Source of the DNA: an uncultured Chloracidobacterium sp.
GTDB taxonomy: Bacteria; Acidobacteriota; Blastocatellia; Pyrinomonadales; Pyrinomonadaceae
NCBI GenBank assembly: GCA_937941715.1
Contig: CALDGX010000144.1
Span: 1 to 24,724 of the forward strand
Direction of reading: 5' to 3'
Length of the DNA: 24,724 bases
The notes beneath the pieces are model-generated. The model searched no databases, had not been told where the DNA came from, and saw only the letters and a list, made by a program, of their open reading frames with translations. Every line of letters starts with the position of its first letter. The first letter of the stretch is position 1. Position numbers and translations under genes: made by a program. This document shows positions 16,776 to 24,724 of the stretch, piece after piece.

Positions 16776-17567
16776 TCAATCAAGATTTGGTTGTCGATCC
16801 GCGCCCATTTCGCCCGTACGCTCAAGTTCGTACAGCATCATATGCTTGAGAGCGGCGTGATACGCCGAAAACACGGCGATAAACAGTCCGGGAATACCGT
16901 CCAGAAAGCCTGCCTTGAGCACATAGTCGCGTATGAATGCCGCCGGCCCCGCGGCGAGTATCCTGAGCGGCGATGTGCGGCGGCCGCGTTCGTAGGCACT
17001 GCGGGCGCCTAGTGGAGCGTATCGTTCGGCGATCATCGCCGCGTGATGGCCGACACTGTCAACGCTGCGGTGGATCAGGTCGCCGGTGAGTTTTCCGACG
17101 GTCGCTCCGGGCTGCATTTCGACCGACTCGTGTATCACGACCTGTTTCCATTTGCCTTTTCGCCGGTCAAACAGCCGCAGCTGCCGGTCCGGATACCAGC
17201 TGCCGTGCCTGATCTCGCGTCCCATATAAACGGACGCCCGCGGCACGGTCATTCCGTCGAAGGGAAGTTCGCCGCCGCGTCTGATCTCCTCGATCTCGGC
17301 CCTGAGCTCGTCCGACACTGTCTCGTCGGCATCGAGGCTAAAGATCACGTCATTTGCGGCCGCATCGACGGCAAACTGCTTCTGAGCGGCAAAGCCCGCC
17401 CATTCGTTCACTATCACCCGTGCACCGAGACTCACGGCGATCTCGATCGTCCGGTCAGTGCTGCCCGAATCGACGAGCACGACCTCGTCCGCCCATTCGA
17501 CCGAGCGAATGGCGTCGGCGATCTTCGCTTCCTCGTTGAACGCTATTATGACGGCCGAGATCTTCAC
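16776..17567 (-). CDS. Family 2 glycosyltransferase, WaaE/KdtX-like
   Basis: A 263-residue GT-A fold enzyme, probably adding a sugar to the LPS core or another cell-surface glycan. Residues 1-10 form the usual first strand; FNEE at 10-13, D33 in LVDSGSTDRT, and the metal-binding DADE at 79-82 are visible. A YPDRQLRLFDRRKGKW segment and an HESVE motif further on are typical of the WaaE/LgtF group. A hydrophobic segment near the C-terminus may attach it to the membrane. The start is a GTG at 17567, with no good ribosome binding site. It follows a strong terminator, so it needs its own promoter or read-through. Confidence 0.9.
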   Translation of the reverse strand: MKISAVIIAFNEEAKIADAIRSVEWADEVVLVDSGSTDRTIEIAVSLGARVIVNEWAGFAAQKQFAVDAAANDVIFSLDADETVSDELRAEIEEIRRGGELPFDGMTVPRASVYMGREIRHGSWYPDRQLRLFDRRKGKWKQVVIHESVEMQPGATVGKLTGDLIHRSVDSVGHHAAMIAERYAPLGARSAYERGRRTSPLRILAAGPAAFIRDYVLKAGFLDGIPGLFIAVFSAYHAALKHMMLYELERTGEMGADRQPNLD

Positions 17568-17593
17568 GCCTAGGATTTTCGCAGGTTTGCCCC

Positions 17594-17623
17594 AAAACTA
17601 AAAGTGCCGCATCGCTGCGGCAC
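17594..17623 (-). terminator. Intrinsic terminator of the TolC-family gene
   Basis: GTGCCGCA at 17604-17611 pairs with TGCGGCAC at 17616-17623 (8 bp, 4-nt loop). On the minus strand the hairpin is followed by TTTTAGTTTT (17603-17594), a good U-tract. It lies 26 nt past the stop of the TolC-family gene and before the glycosyltransferase gene. Confidence 0.88.
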
Positions 17624-17648
17624 CCTTAAACCTCGGATATGTGGGAAC

Positions 17649-19454
17649 TTACTTGATCTCGACCGGCGAAGCGAGCGTGATGTTGTTTGCCCGGAATGAC
17701 GTCGCCGTCACACGCTGGAGGTCGCTCAGAGCCTTGTTATAGTCGGTCTCGGCACGGATCTCGGCGTTGCGGGCGTTAGCCAGAGTGTTTTCACGCTGAA
17801 ACAAAAGGAACGTGGTTGACCGGCCGGCGTCATAGAGCTTTCGTTCGCCCTCGAGCAGCGTTTCGGCACTCTCACGGGCCCGACGGGCCGTCAGCACGCG
17901 TTGACGGGTCGTTTCGACCGCCTGGACCGAATTGCGAACCTCGACGATCACGGCCTGTTCCTGAGCTCGGGTCTGGGCGGCGATCTGCTCACCGGTGATC
18001 CTGGCTCCTTCGAGATTGGCCTTTGCCGTCCGGTTTCTCAGCGGGAACGAGATCGTCACGCCGAGCGAAAAGTTGGGTGCGTCGCTGCGGAAAATATTTG
18101 CCAGCGAGCGGTTAAATCCGCCGTAAAGATACGACGCCGACGCCGGAATTACGATCGAATCATTGACGATCATCGGCAGGTTCACCGACGGCAGGGCCCG
18201 GATCTGATTGATCGCGTTAAACAGCCGCAGATCGCCGGTCGAGGTGAAAAGATTGGTCGTCGTCGCCGCGTTGGTACCGCCCCGCGACAGGCCGTCGAGC
18301 GAGAATGTCGTGTTCAGGTCGATCTGCGGCCGGGTCTGGTTCCGAAAATACTTGACGTCGATATCATTGATCTCGCTCTGCAGTTTGAGCCGCTTGAGCT
18401 CAAAGCGGTTCTCCATCGCGTCTTTCATCGCCGCGTCGAGATTTGCCGGATCGATGCTGAAAACCGGCTTGTCCGTCGGTACCAGCGTCTGCGACCACTC
18501 CGGAGCGGTCGGTTCGCGCAGGATAAGCTGCTTTAGCGAATTTTCCGCCAATGAGACCTGCTGTGTCGCCGAAAGCAGGTCACCCTCACGATTTGCAAGC
18601 TCGGTCTCGACCGACGCTTTTTCGAGCGGGGCTGCCGCACCGGCCTCGATCTTGGCCTCGATCTGCCGCAGGTTCTCCTTTGCCAGATTGAGGTTCTGGA
18701 CGACGTTCTGCTGATTTCTCAGGGCAAAAACGAGGTCCCAGTAGGCCGACTGGACCGACGAGATGGTCCTCACCGCCTGCAGGCGAAAGTCAGAATCGTT
18801 CTGTTCGAGCCGTTTCTTGGCGATCTTGATCTGCTGACGCTTGCTGTCGATGTTAAAGTTGCGCAGCAGCGGCTGGGTATAGGTCATGCCGAGGCTGGAC
18901 GAATAGATCGCACTGCTGCTCGAACCCGACACCTGACCCGAGCTGACCTGTGCCTGGGCAAAGGCGTTCTCGGTCCGCTGGTTGTTGAAAAATACCTGAT
19001 AGTTTCCGCCGCCCGGCCGTATGAACTTGTTCATACTCGAGTTGATGCGAAAATCGTTGGTCGCCGACGATCCGGTGGTCGAATTGCGCGAATAGTTGGG
19101 CGAGATCGTAAATACCGGGTCGTATATGCCTAACTGCGACCGAATGCCCGTTTCCTGGATACGAACGGTCGTCCGCGACACCTCGATATCGTTGTTGCTC
19201 TCGAGAGCCCGCTTGATCGCCTCTTCGAGCGACAGCGGCAGCGGCTGCGACGTCTGCACGCCGAGGCGCGTCATCGCGTTGGAAAACGGATTAGCCGGTG
19301 CCGGCGACGGCATCGGGGCTCGTCGGACGGCGGGTGCGGGCAATTTATTCTGCGCCACCTGCTGTTCGTCCTGCGGCACGGCTTGGGCGGCCGCCGCCAT
19401 TGCCGACGACAGCATCAGACTGATAAATAACGATTTTGATCCTTTATAGGCCAT
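17649..19454 (-). CDS. TolC-family outer-membrane efflux protein
   Basis: A 601-residue protein that should form a trimeric outer-membrane channel with a periplasmic helical barrel. From the ATG at 19454 there is a signal peptide (core at about 8-24, Ala-rich cleavage region). Then come a Pro/Ala-rich stretch, a SLEEAIKRALESNNDIE segment typical of the start of an OEP domain, and long alternating helices rich in Gln, Ala, Asn and Glu. The second OEP repeat appears at about residues 330-590. The frame has an upstream GTG at 19478, but the ATG is better placed for the signal peptide and has GGAG about 13 nt upstream. It is somewhat longer than E. coli TolC (493). No inner-membrane pump or fusion protein is next to it. 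Confidence 0.9.
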   Translation of the reverse strand: MAYKGSKSLFISLMLSSAMAAAAQAVPQDEQQVAQNKLPAPAVRRAPMPSPAPANPFSNAMTRLGVQTSQPLPLSLEEAIKRALESNNDIEVSRTTVRIQETGIRSQLGIYDPVFTISPNYSRNSTTGSSATNDFRINSSMNKFIRPGGGNYQVFFNNQRTENAFAQAQVSSGQVSGSSSSAIYSSSLGMTYTQPLLRNFNIDSKRQQIKIAKKRLEQNDSDFRLQAVRTISSVQSAYWDLVFALRNQQNVVQNLNLAKENLRQIEAKIEAGAAAPLEKASVETELANREGDLLSATQQVSLAENSLKQLILREPTAPEWSQTLVPTDKPVFSIDPANLDAAMKDAMENRFELKRLKLQSEINDIDVKYFRNQTRPQIDLNTTFSLDGLSRGGTNAATTTNLFTSTGDLRLFNAINQIRALPSVNLPMIVNDSIVIPASASYLYGGFNRSLANIFRSDAPNFSLGVTISFPLRNRTAKANLEGARITGEQIAAQTRAQEQAVIVEVRNSVQAVETTRQRVLTARRARESAETLLEGERKLYDAGRSTTFLLFQRENTLANARNAEIRAETDYNKALSDLQRVTATSFRANNITLASPVEIK

Positions 19455-19576
19455 TATGAGAACGCTCCGGTATTTCACCGCTTGGATTGTATTAATGCTT
19501 AGAAACTCAATCGCTTACTACGTCACGCCGGACGCCATTGTTTCAACTATCTTCGCCGGCAACAAATGCCGAATCT

Positions 19577-19637
19577 TTGAATTTTTGCCCGATATGAGTT
19601 ATCTTCAAGCTTTTAATATACGCACTTTTCACGGAGG
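19577..19637 (+). promoter_or_regulatory. Candidate promoter and ribosome binding site of gap
   Basis: TTGAAT (19577-19582) and TATCTT (19600-19605) are separated by 17 nt; each matches four of six consensus bases. A strong Shine-Dalgarno GGAGG lies at 19633-19637, 12 nt before the ATG, and is the best ribosome binding site in the window, fitting a highly expressed gene. The rest of the 195-nt gap from the divergent TolC-family gene holds only a short, unconvincing ORF. Confidence 0.5.
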
Positions 19638-19649
19638 AATCTAAACATA

Positions 19650-20657
19650 ATGGCTATTAAAGTTGGTATCAACGGTTTCGGCCGCATCGGACGAGCGGTC
19701 CTGCGCACGTGCCTCGGCAATCCTGATTTCGATTTCGTCGCGGTCAATGACCTCACCGACACCAAAACACTCGCTCATCTCTTAAAATATGACTCGATAA
19801 TGGGCAATCTCGACCACGACATCACGGCCGGCGACGGTGTGATCAATGTCGAGGGCGATTCGTTCCGCGTCTTTTCCGAAAAGGACCCGGCGGCGATCGA
19901 CTGGAATTCGGTCGGGGCCGATATCGTTATCGAATCGACCGGCCGCTTTACCAAGGCTGAGGACGCCTCAAAGCACCTCGGCGGCAGCGTCAAGAAGGTG
20001 GTCATCTCGGCCCCGGCAAAGGGCGAGGACGTGACCATCGTGCTCGGCGTCAACGAGGGAATGTATGACGCGGCCAACCATCACATCATCTCGAACGCGT
20101 CCTGCACGACCAACTGCCTGGCCCCGGTCGCCAAGGTCATCCACGAGACGTTCGGCATCAAGAACGCCCTGATGAATACGATCCACAGCTACACCAATGA
20201 CCAGCAGCTGCTCGATCTGCCGCACAAGGACCTTCGCCGTGCCCGTGCCGCCGCACTGTCGATGATCCCGACCTCGACCGGTGCCGCCAAGGCCGTCGCA
20301 CTCGTTATCCCCGAACTTAAGGGCAAATTTGACGGCATCTCGGTCCGCGTACCGACGCCCAACGTCTCGCTCGTCGATGTCGTCATGAACGTCGAAAAGC
20401 CGACCTCGACCGAGGAAGTGAACGCCGTTCTCAAGGCCGCCGCCAACGGCCCGCTCAAGGGCATCCTGGCGTTTTCGGAGGAGCCGCTCGTCTCGATCGA
20501 CTTTAAGGGCAACTCAAACTCATCGATCGTAGATGCTGAAAATACGAAGGTTATCGACGGCACCTGCATCAAGATCTTGTCGTGGTATGACAACGAATGG
20601 GGCTATTCGTGCCGCGTTCGCGACCTTGTCAAGTACATTGCCGAAAAGGGAATGTAG
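19650..20657 (+). CDS. gap: Glyceraldehyde-3-phosphate dehydrogenase, NAD-type
   Basis: The glycolytic enzyme converting glyceraldehyde 3-phosphate to 1,3-bisphosphoglycerate. The 335-residue product has the Rossmann motif INGFGRIGR at 7-15, ND at 33-34 in the NAD-binding strand, the active-site SNASCTTNCLAP with C152, and the base H179. The LDLPHKD loop is the form seen in NAD-dependent enzymes rather than the NADP type, suggesting a catabolic or dual-use enzyme. It has a strong ribosome binding site and a terminator hairpin right after its stop. Its usual partner pgk lies 2.9 kb downstream. Confidence 0.98.
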   Translation: MAIKVGINGFGRIGRAVLRTCLGNPDFDFVAVNDLTDTKTLAHLLKYDSIMGNLDHDITAGDGVINVEGDSFRVFSEKDPAAIDWNSVGADIVIESTGRFTKAEDASKHLGGSVKKVVISAPAKGEDVTIVLGVNEGMYDAANHHIISNASCTTNCLAPVAKVIHETFGIKNALMNTIHSYTNDQQLLDLPHKDLRRARAAALSMIPTSTGAAKAVALVIPELKGKFDGISVRVPTPNVSLVDVVMNVEKPTSTEEVNAVLKAAANGPLKGILAFSEEPLVSIDFKGNSNSSIVDAENTKVIDGTCIKILSWYDNEWGYSCRVRDLVKYIAEKGM

Positions 20658-20670
20658 CACATCGTTCCGT

Positions 20671-20711
20671 GCGGGAACCGCCGTGCAGGTAGCGCGGTTC
20701 CCGCCGCTTTT
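20671..20711 (+). terminator. Intrinsic terminator after gap
   Basis: An 11-bp stem, GCGGGAACCGC (20671-20681) with GCGGTTCCCGC (20694-20704), closes a 12-nt loop and is followed by CGCTTTT. The short T-run is modest. It ends only about 9 nt before the start of the S41 peptidase gene, so it may act as a partial terminator, letting some transcription through. Confidence 0.7.
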
Positions 20712-20719
20712 CAAAATTT

Positions 20720-23074
20720 ATGAAGCACATCCGCGTTTTTTGCGTCTCCCTTGCTTTGTTGATCCTCTGCGGCTTGCCCGAAGCCGTCCTTGCCCAGCGA
20801 AAACCCGCTCCGAAAACGCGTCCTGAACCCGTCAAGACGGTTCGACTGACCAAACTCGGCAGCGTCGATGTCTTCGGCGGCGATACGCCGCCAAACCTCA
20901 CGGCGGCCCAGAAGATACGTTGGGATTCCTTTATTAAGATCTGGGAAACGCTCCGCGACAATTATTTTGACCAGACATTCAACGGGCTCGACTGGAACGC
21001 CGTCAAGGCCGAATACCGGCCGCGTGTCGTCGCCGCCAAGACCGACCTCGAGTTTCATACACAGATGCAGGAAATGATCGGGCGGCTCGAACGCTCGCAT
21101 TTCGCCATTGTACCGCCCGAGGTTTACCGCGAGATCGAGACCGCCAAATCAGAGGCGAAAAAGCGTGAAAAGGAACGTGCCGCCGCCCGCACCGAGGCGG
21201 GTGACGACACTGATGAGGACGACAAGCCGCATTTTGACGAATCTGAGACCCACTTCGGGATCGGCGTCGAACTTCGGCTGCTTGACGGCAAATTCGTCGT
21301 CGTCGGCACCGACGAAAATTCGGCGGCCGAGTACGCCGGCGTCAAGCCCGGCTATATCCTCGACAAGATAAACGGCGTTTCGCTCTCGGAGATGGTCAAA
21401 CGCATCACCGTCTATTATTCGTCGACCGGTACCGAAAAATTTCTCAAGTACCTGCCGCTGCAGATCGGACCGTGGTTCCTCAATGGTGAAAAGGACTCGT
21501 TCGTCTCGATCACGTGCCTCGACGGCGACAATAAATCGGTCGAATTCCGTATTCGCCGCGAACCGCTCCGCGGCCGCACGGTGGCGCTTGGCGAAAATCT
21601 GCCCGATCAGTATCTCAAGTTCGTCACGCGTGATATCGACGGAGACGTCGGCTACCTGCGGTTCAACGTTTTCGCCGGGCCCGTGATCGACGCGTTTTGC
21701 GACGCCATTCGCCGAAATTCCGGAAAAAAGGCGCTCATTATCGACCTGCGGGGCAATACCGGCGGCCTTCTCGGGCCGCTCTACGCACTTTCGGGTATGC
21801 TGACCGACGACAAGATCGACATCGGAACGATGATCTACAAGGTCGGCCGCGAACCGATGATCGCCCGGTCGTTGAAGAACAATTTCACCGGCAAACTCGT
21901 TTTTCTGGTCGATCGGTACACTATCTCGGCCGCCGAAATATTCGCCGGTGCCGTTCAGGACAACAAACGGGCGCTGATCATCGGCGAAAAAACAGCCGGC
22001 GAGGCCCTTCCGGCGATCTCGGTCCCGTTGCCGACCGGCGGCGTGATGCTCTATCCGATCGCCAATTTTAAGACCAACACGGGACGCCTGCTCGAGGGCG
22101 TCGGCGTTATTCCGGATGTGACGGTCGAGGTCGACCGCAAAACGCTGCTCGACGGCACTGATCCGCAGCTGGCCAGAGCGATCGCCGAGATCAAACAGGA
22201 CAAGCTGTTTCCGAAGGCCGATGCCGCGATGGGCGATCCGGAGGCACCACCGCCGCCGATGGCTCTTCCTCCGCCGCCGAAAGCGGTCAGCGGGACCGGC
22301 AGTGGATCAGGCAGCGGAATCGGCAGAGGCACGGGCACCGGGATCAGCACCACCGCATTGCCGCCGCCGCCCTCGGCCGCCGCCCCAAAACCCGCCGCTG
22401 AGGTCAAAGACCGGAAAGCACTCGACGTGATCGCCGCGTTCGCTGCCGCCGCAGGTTCGCTCGCCGATTGGCGTGCCGTCAAGACCTACACCGTCACCGG
22501 CCGTCAGCAGATCGGTTACCGCGGCTCGCAGACGACGTTTGCATTAAAGTCCTACAAGCGTTACCCGTCCGAATACGCGATCGTCCTTTCGTCGCCTGCC
22601 GTCGGCGAGGTCCGCACCATCGTTAACGGCCGCCAGATGATCACACAGGCCGATTACGGCGTTTATAACTCCGTGACGCTGCCCGAGACGGTCAATGTCG
22701 ACCTTTTTGAATCGATCTTTGACGCGCTTGACGCCGAAACGATGCGTTCGGTCACCTTTACCGGCACATTTGACCGCGATGGGCGAAAATGTCACATTAT
22801 TGAGGCAACCTTAAAGAACGGTGTGACTTACGCGATGGCGTTTGATGTCGAGAACAAGATGCTCGTCAGCGTGGCCGGCCGTTTTACGCTCACGTCCTAT
22901 GGCGACTACCGTAAGGTCGGGCGTCTTATGATGCCGTTCAAGGTCGGCGTCGGAGGTGCCAAGGAACTCGAATTTGACTCGATCGTGCTCGATCAGACGC
23001 TCGGCGACGACATCTTCAAACGAAAAGAAAATTGCTATGACCGGCCGGCCCAGGCACCGGAAAAGACTCTATGA
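20720..23074 (+). CDS. Secreted S41 (tricorn-like) peptidase with extra C-terminal domain
   Basis: A 784-residue exported protein. Signal peptide to about residue 25 (VLAQ); helical N-terminal domain about 60-135; charged linker 140-175; PDZ-like domain about 178-245; S41 catalytic domain about 300-475. S126-H127 (RSHF), the fold motif DLRGNTGG at 342-349, nucleophile S403 in TISAAE, and E459 before GVGVIPD fit the Ser-His-Ser-Glu set of tricorn-type enzymes. The Lys of CtpA-type S41 enzymes is replaced by E428 (TAGEA), so a Ser-Lys dyad is ruled out. A Pro-rich and Gly/Ser/Thr-rich linker (about 508-560) leads to a C-terminal beta-rich domain (about 565-784) that recalls LolA-like outer-membrane lipoprotein carriers; that resemblance is tentative. 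It ends with a 4-nt overlap to a lipoprotein gene. No ribosome binding site is visible. Confidence 0.87.
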   Translation: MKHIRVFCVSLALLILCGLPEAVLAQRKPAPKTRPEPVKTVRLTKLGSVDVFGGDTPPNLTAAQKIRWDSFIKIWETLRDNYFDQTFNGLDWNAVKAEYRPRVVAAKTDLEFHTQMQEMIGRLERSHFAIVPPEVYREIETAKSEAKKREKERAAARTEAGDDTDEDDKPHFDESETHFGIGVELRLLDGKFVVVGTDENSAAEYAGVKPGYILDKINGVSLSEMVKRITVYYSSTGTEKFLKYLPLQIGPWFLNGEKDSFVSITCLDGDNKSVEFRIRREPLRGRTVALGENLPDQYLKFVTRDIDGDVGYLRFNVFAGPVIDAFCDAIRRNSGKKALIIDLRGNTGGLLGPLYALSGMLTDDKIDIGTMIYKVGREPMIARSLKNNFTGKLVFLVDRYTISAAEIFAGAVQDNKRALIIGEKTAGEALPAISVPLPTGGVMLYPIANFKTNTGRLLEGVGVIPDVTVEVDRKTLLDGTDPQLARAIAEIKQDKLFPKADAAMGDPEAPPPPMALPPPPKAVSGTGSGSGSGIGRGTGTGISTTALPPPPSAAAPKPAAEVKDRKALDVIAAFAAAAGSLADWRAVKTYTVTGRQQIGYRGSQTTFALKSYKRYPSEYAIVLSSPAVGEVRTIVNGRQMITQADYGVYNSVTLPETVNVDLFESIFDALDAETMRSVTFTGTFDRDGRKCHIIEATLKNGVTYAMAFDVENKMLVSVAGRFTLTSYGDYRKVGRLMMPFKVGVGGAKELEFDSIVLDQTLGDDIFKRKENCYDRPAQAPEKTL

Positions 23075-23490
23075 ACAACATCATATTTGGCCGCAATTCC
23101 CTTAATTTTGCCCTCGCGACGCTTGTCCTTGTGGTACTCGGCTGTTCGTGCCCGCAGAAACTGAGCGAATTCACGAAAAAGCCCGCTTCATCGACGCCTG
23201 CCCCTTCGAGCAACACGTCGTCGCCGGGGCTGCCGACAACTTCAAGTCCGACCGTCAAAAAGGGCGAATACGACCTCAGCATGGCAAAGTACAACCAACT
23301 GTCGATCGGTATGCCGCGTTCCAAGGTCGAAGAGATCCTTGGAGGCAAGGGAACCGAGATCAGCAGTTCGAAGGGCGGCGGCGTGAGCTTTTCGGTCAAT
23401 AAATGGCAGGGCGATGACTACAAGGCCATCATTCTTTCGTTCAAGGCCGACAAGATCATGTCCAAATCGCAGGTCGGGCTCGATAAATAG
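23071..23490 (+). CDS. Lipoprotein with BLIP/SmpA-like (DUF3862-like) domain
   Basis: A 139-residue lipoprotein. The hydrophobic core is followed by lipobox VVLGC with acylated C25, then a Ser/Pro/Thr-rich flexible linker (about 30-62). The C-terminal domain contains LSIGMPRSKVEEILGGKG (about 77-94) and a final SFKADKIMSKSQVGL, the pattern of the small SmpA/BLIP-like fold (DUF3862 type), usually a binding domain. Its ATG lies inside the stop of the S41 peptidase gene (ATGA), so translation is coupled and the two proteins probably work together in the envelope; this domain may bind or inhibit the peptidase, which is inference. Confidence 0.82.
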   Translation: MNNIIFGRNSLNFALATLVLVVLGCSCPQKLSEFTKKPASSTPAPSSNTSSPGLPTTSSPTVKKGEYDLSMAKYNQLSIGMPRSKVEEILGGKGTEISSSKGGGVSFSVNKWQGDDYKAIILSFKADKIMSKSQVGLDK

Positions 23491-23506
23491 TATTATTTCT
23501 TCTTTA

Positions 23507-23537
23507 TTCGACGCGCGTCTGTCGGTTTTCGACGCGC
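23507..23537 (+). repeat. Direct repeat of TTCGACGCGC before pgk
   Basis: TTCGACGCGC occurs at 23507-23516 and 23528-23537, with starts 21 nt apart, which is two DNA turns. The first copy extends into the 10-bp palindrome GACGCGCGTC (23510-23519). The pair sits 9 nt before the pgk ATG in the 56-nt gap after the lipoprotein gene, whose left side is AT-rich. It may be a regulator site or an mRNA structure affecting pgk translation. Confidence 0.55.
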
Positions 23538-23546
23538 AGGTTAGTT

Positions 23547-24724
23547 ATGTTCAAAAAAACGATCAAAGATATTGATATTCACGGTAAACGCGTCTTTATC
23601 CGCGTTGATTTTAACGTTCCGGTCAAGGACGGCGTCATTACCGACGACACACGCATTCGCGGGGCGATGCCGACCATCCGGTATGCTGTCGAACAGGGCG
23701 CAAAGGTCATTCTCGCGTCGCATCTCGGCCGCCCGCTCAAGGATAAAAAGAAGGCCGAGGAAAAGGGCCTGCCGTACGACGCCGCGAAATACAGCCTCCG
23801 GCCCGTGTTTGAGTATTTGTCGAAGGTGGACGGGCTAAATGTTGCGTTTGCTGAGGATTGTGTCGGCGACGCTGTTGCCGCCCAGGCCGCTTCGATGGCG
23901 GCGGGCGACGTGCTTTTACTCGAAAACCTCAGGCTCCACGCCGGCGAAGAAAAGAACGATCCGGACTTCGCCCGTCAGCTCGCGACGCTCTGCGACGTTT
24001 ACGTCAATGACGCTTTCGGCACGGCGCATCGTGCCCACGCCTCGACCGAGGGCATCACGCATTACGTCGGCGACAGCGTTGCCGGCCTGCTGATGGAAAA
24101 GGAGCTCGAATATCTCGGCCGGGCGCTCAATTCGCCCGAGCGCCCGTTCGTCGCCATTCTCGGCGGCGCCAAGGTGTCGGACAAGATCCCGGTCATCGAA
24201 TCGCTGATCGCCCGCAAGGTCGATAAGCTGCTCATCGGCGGGGCGATGGCATACACGTTCTTTAAGGCGGCCGGCTACACGGTCGGCAAATCGCTCGTCG
24301 AGGACGATATGATGCCCAAGGCCCGCGAGATCGAACAGATGGCGGCCGACGCGGGCGTCGAACTGCTCCTGCCGACCGATCATCAGGTCGTCGACAGCTA
24401 CGACCCGCTCCATTCACGCCGGACGATCCCGATCGCCTTCACCAACACCGGCCTCGTCGGCCTTGATATCGGCGTTGACACGGCCGCCCTGTTCACCAAG
24501 GCGCTCGAAGGAGCCAAGACCATCGTTTGGAACGGCCCGATGGGAATGTTCGAGGAAAAACCCTTTGACGAAGGCACGCTCGCCGTCGCCAAGGCCGTCG
24601 CCGATGCAACGGATCACGGCGCGATCTCGATCGTCGGTGGCGGCGATTCGGTCGCGGCCGTCAATCAGGCCGGGCTCGATTCGCGGATCAGCCACATTTC
24701 GACCGGCGGCGGTGCCACGCTCGA
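23547..24724 (+). CDS. pgk: Phosphoglycerate kinase, 3'-truncated by the window edge
   Basis: Phosphoglycerate kinase makes ATP from 1,3-bisphosphoglycerate. The frame is open from the ATG at 23547 to the last base: 392 codons, a few short of the usual length of about 395-400. Visible motifs are RVDFNVP near 19-25, SHLGRP at about 57-62, the LLLENLRLH segment, NDAFGTAHRAHAS, GGAKVSDKI, the hinge TNTGLVGLDIG, WNGPMGMFE and VGGGDSVAA, with STGGGA just before the edge. All catalytic-site residues of the family appear present. It is the next + gene after the S41 peptidase and lipoprotein, separated by the TTCGACGCGC repeat. Confidence 0.97.
   Translation, partial: MFKKTIKDIDIHGKRVFIRVDFNVPVKDGVITDDTRIRGAMPTIRYAVEQGAKVILASHLGRPLKDKKKAEEKGLPYDAAKYSLRPVFEYLSKVDGLNVAFAEDCVGDAVAAQAASMAAGDVLLLENLRLHAGEEKNDPDFARQLATLCDVYVNDAFGTAHRAHASTEGITHYVGDSVAGLLMEKELEYLGRALNSPERPFVAILGGAKVSDKIPVIESLIARKVDKLLIGGAMAYTFFKAAGYTVGKSLVEDDMMPKAREIEQMAADAGVELLLPTDHQVVDSYDPLHSRRTIPIAFTNTGLVGLDIGVDTAALFTKALEGAKTIVWNGPMGMFEEKPFDEGTLAVAKAVADATDHGAISIVGGGDSVAAVNQAGLDSRISHISTGGGATL

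Noticed and set aside
16697..16825. Longer start of the exported protein gene at 16825
   Set aside because: It would bury the signal peptide, overlap the glycosyltransferase gene and span the candidate promoter.
19456..19644. 62-residue ORF between the TolC-family gene and gap
   Set aside because: It covers the gap promoter and Shine-Dalgarno sequence and has no ribosome binding site or family resemblance.
1..24724. Sigma-54 (-24/-12) promoters near the rpoN cluster
   Set aside because: I found no TGGCAC followed at the right spacing by TTGC in the intergenic regions read by eye.

Overview
This window reads as ordinary chromosome from a Gram-negative (diderm), GC-rich bacterium, most likely an Acidobacteriota member of the Blastocatellia type. 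The clues are the lipopolysaccharide (LPS) export genes, a TolC-type outer-membrane factor, a secreted von Willebrand A protein of the kind expanded in Acidobacteria, weak or absent Shine-Dalgarno sequences, and many long shadow ORFs caused by GC-rich third positions. The taxonomic call is inference. No RNA genes, insertion sequences, CRISPR arrays or prophage genes were seen, and no gene-free stretch exceeds 300 bases.

Left part (1-11532, all +). It opens inside uppP (undecaprenyl-diphosphate phosphatase), followed by recJ, a very large LptC/LptA-like protein and lptB (LPS export ATPase); the last three are joined by very short overlaps. A promoter-like site then precedes rpoN (sigma-54), hpf (ribosome hibernation), rapZ, a mannose-type PTS EIIA and HPr. 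This is the rpoN/nitrogen-PTS cluster common in diderms, but without Enzyme I or HPr kinase nearby. An arginase and D-Ala-D-Ala ligase follow.

Middle (11536-19454). A LysR regulator (-) diverges from a DHA2-type MFS exporter (+), with repeated TATGCA motifs between them. After a bidirectional terminator comes a minus-strand block: a small secreted protein; a tight three-gene set of exported proteins (unknown, helical unknown, VWA protein) with its own promoter candidate; a WaaE/KdtX-like glycosyltransferase; and a TolC-family protein closed by a clear terminator.

Right part (19577-24724, +). gap (GAPDH) ends in a hairpin terminator. A secreted tricorn-like S41 peptidase fused to an extra C-terminal domain and a small lipoprotein overlap by 4 nt. 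pgk (phosphoglycerate kinase) follows and runs off the window. The usual gap-pgk pair is thus split by two envelope genes.

No clearly new multi-gene system was found. The best leads are a RapZ with a broken Walker A motif, the LptC/LptA fusion, the S41 fusion between gap and pgk, the three-gene exported VWA operon, and a 21-bp-spaced repeat before pgk.
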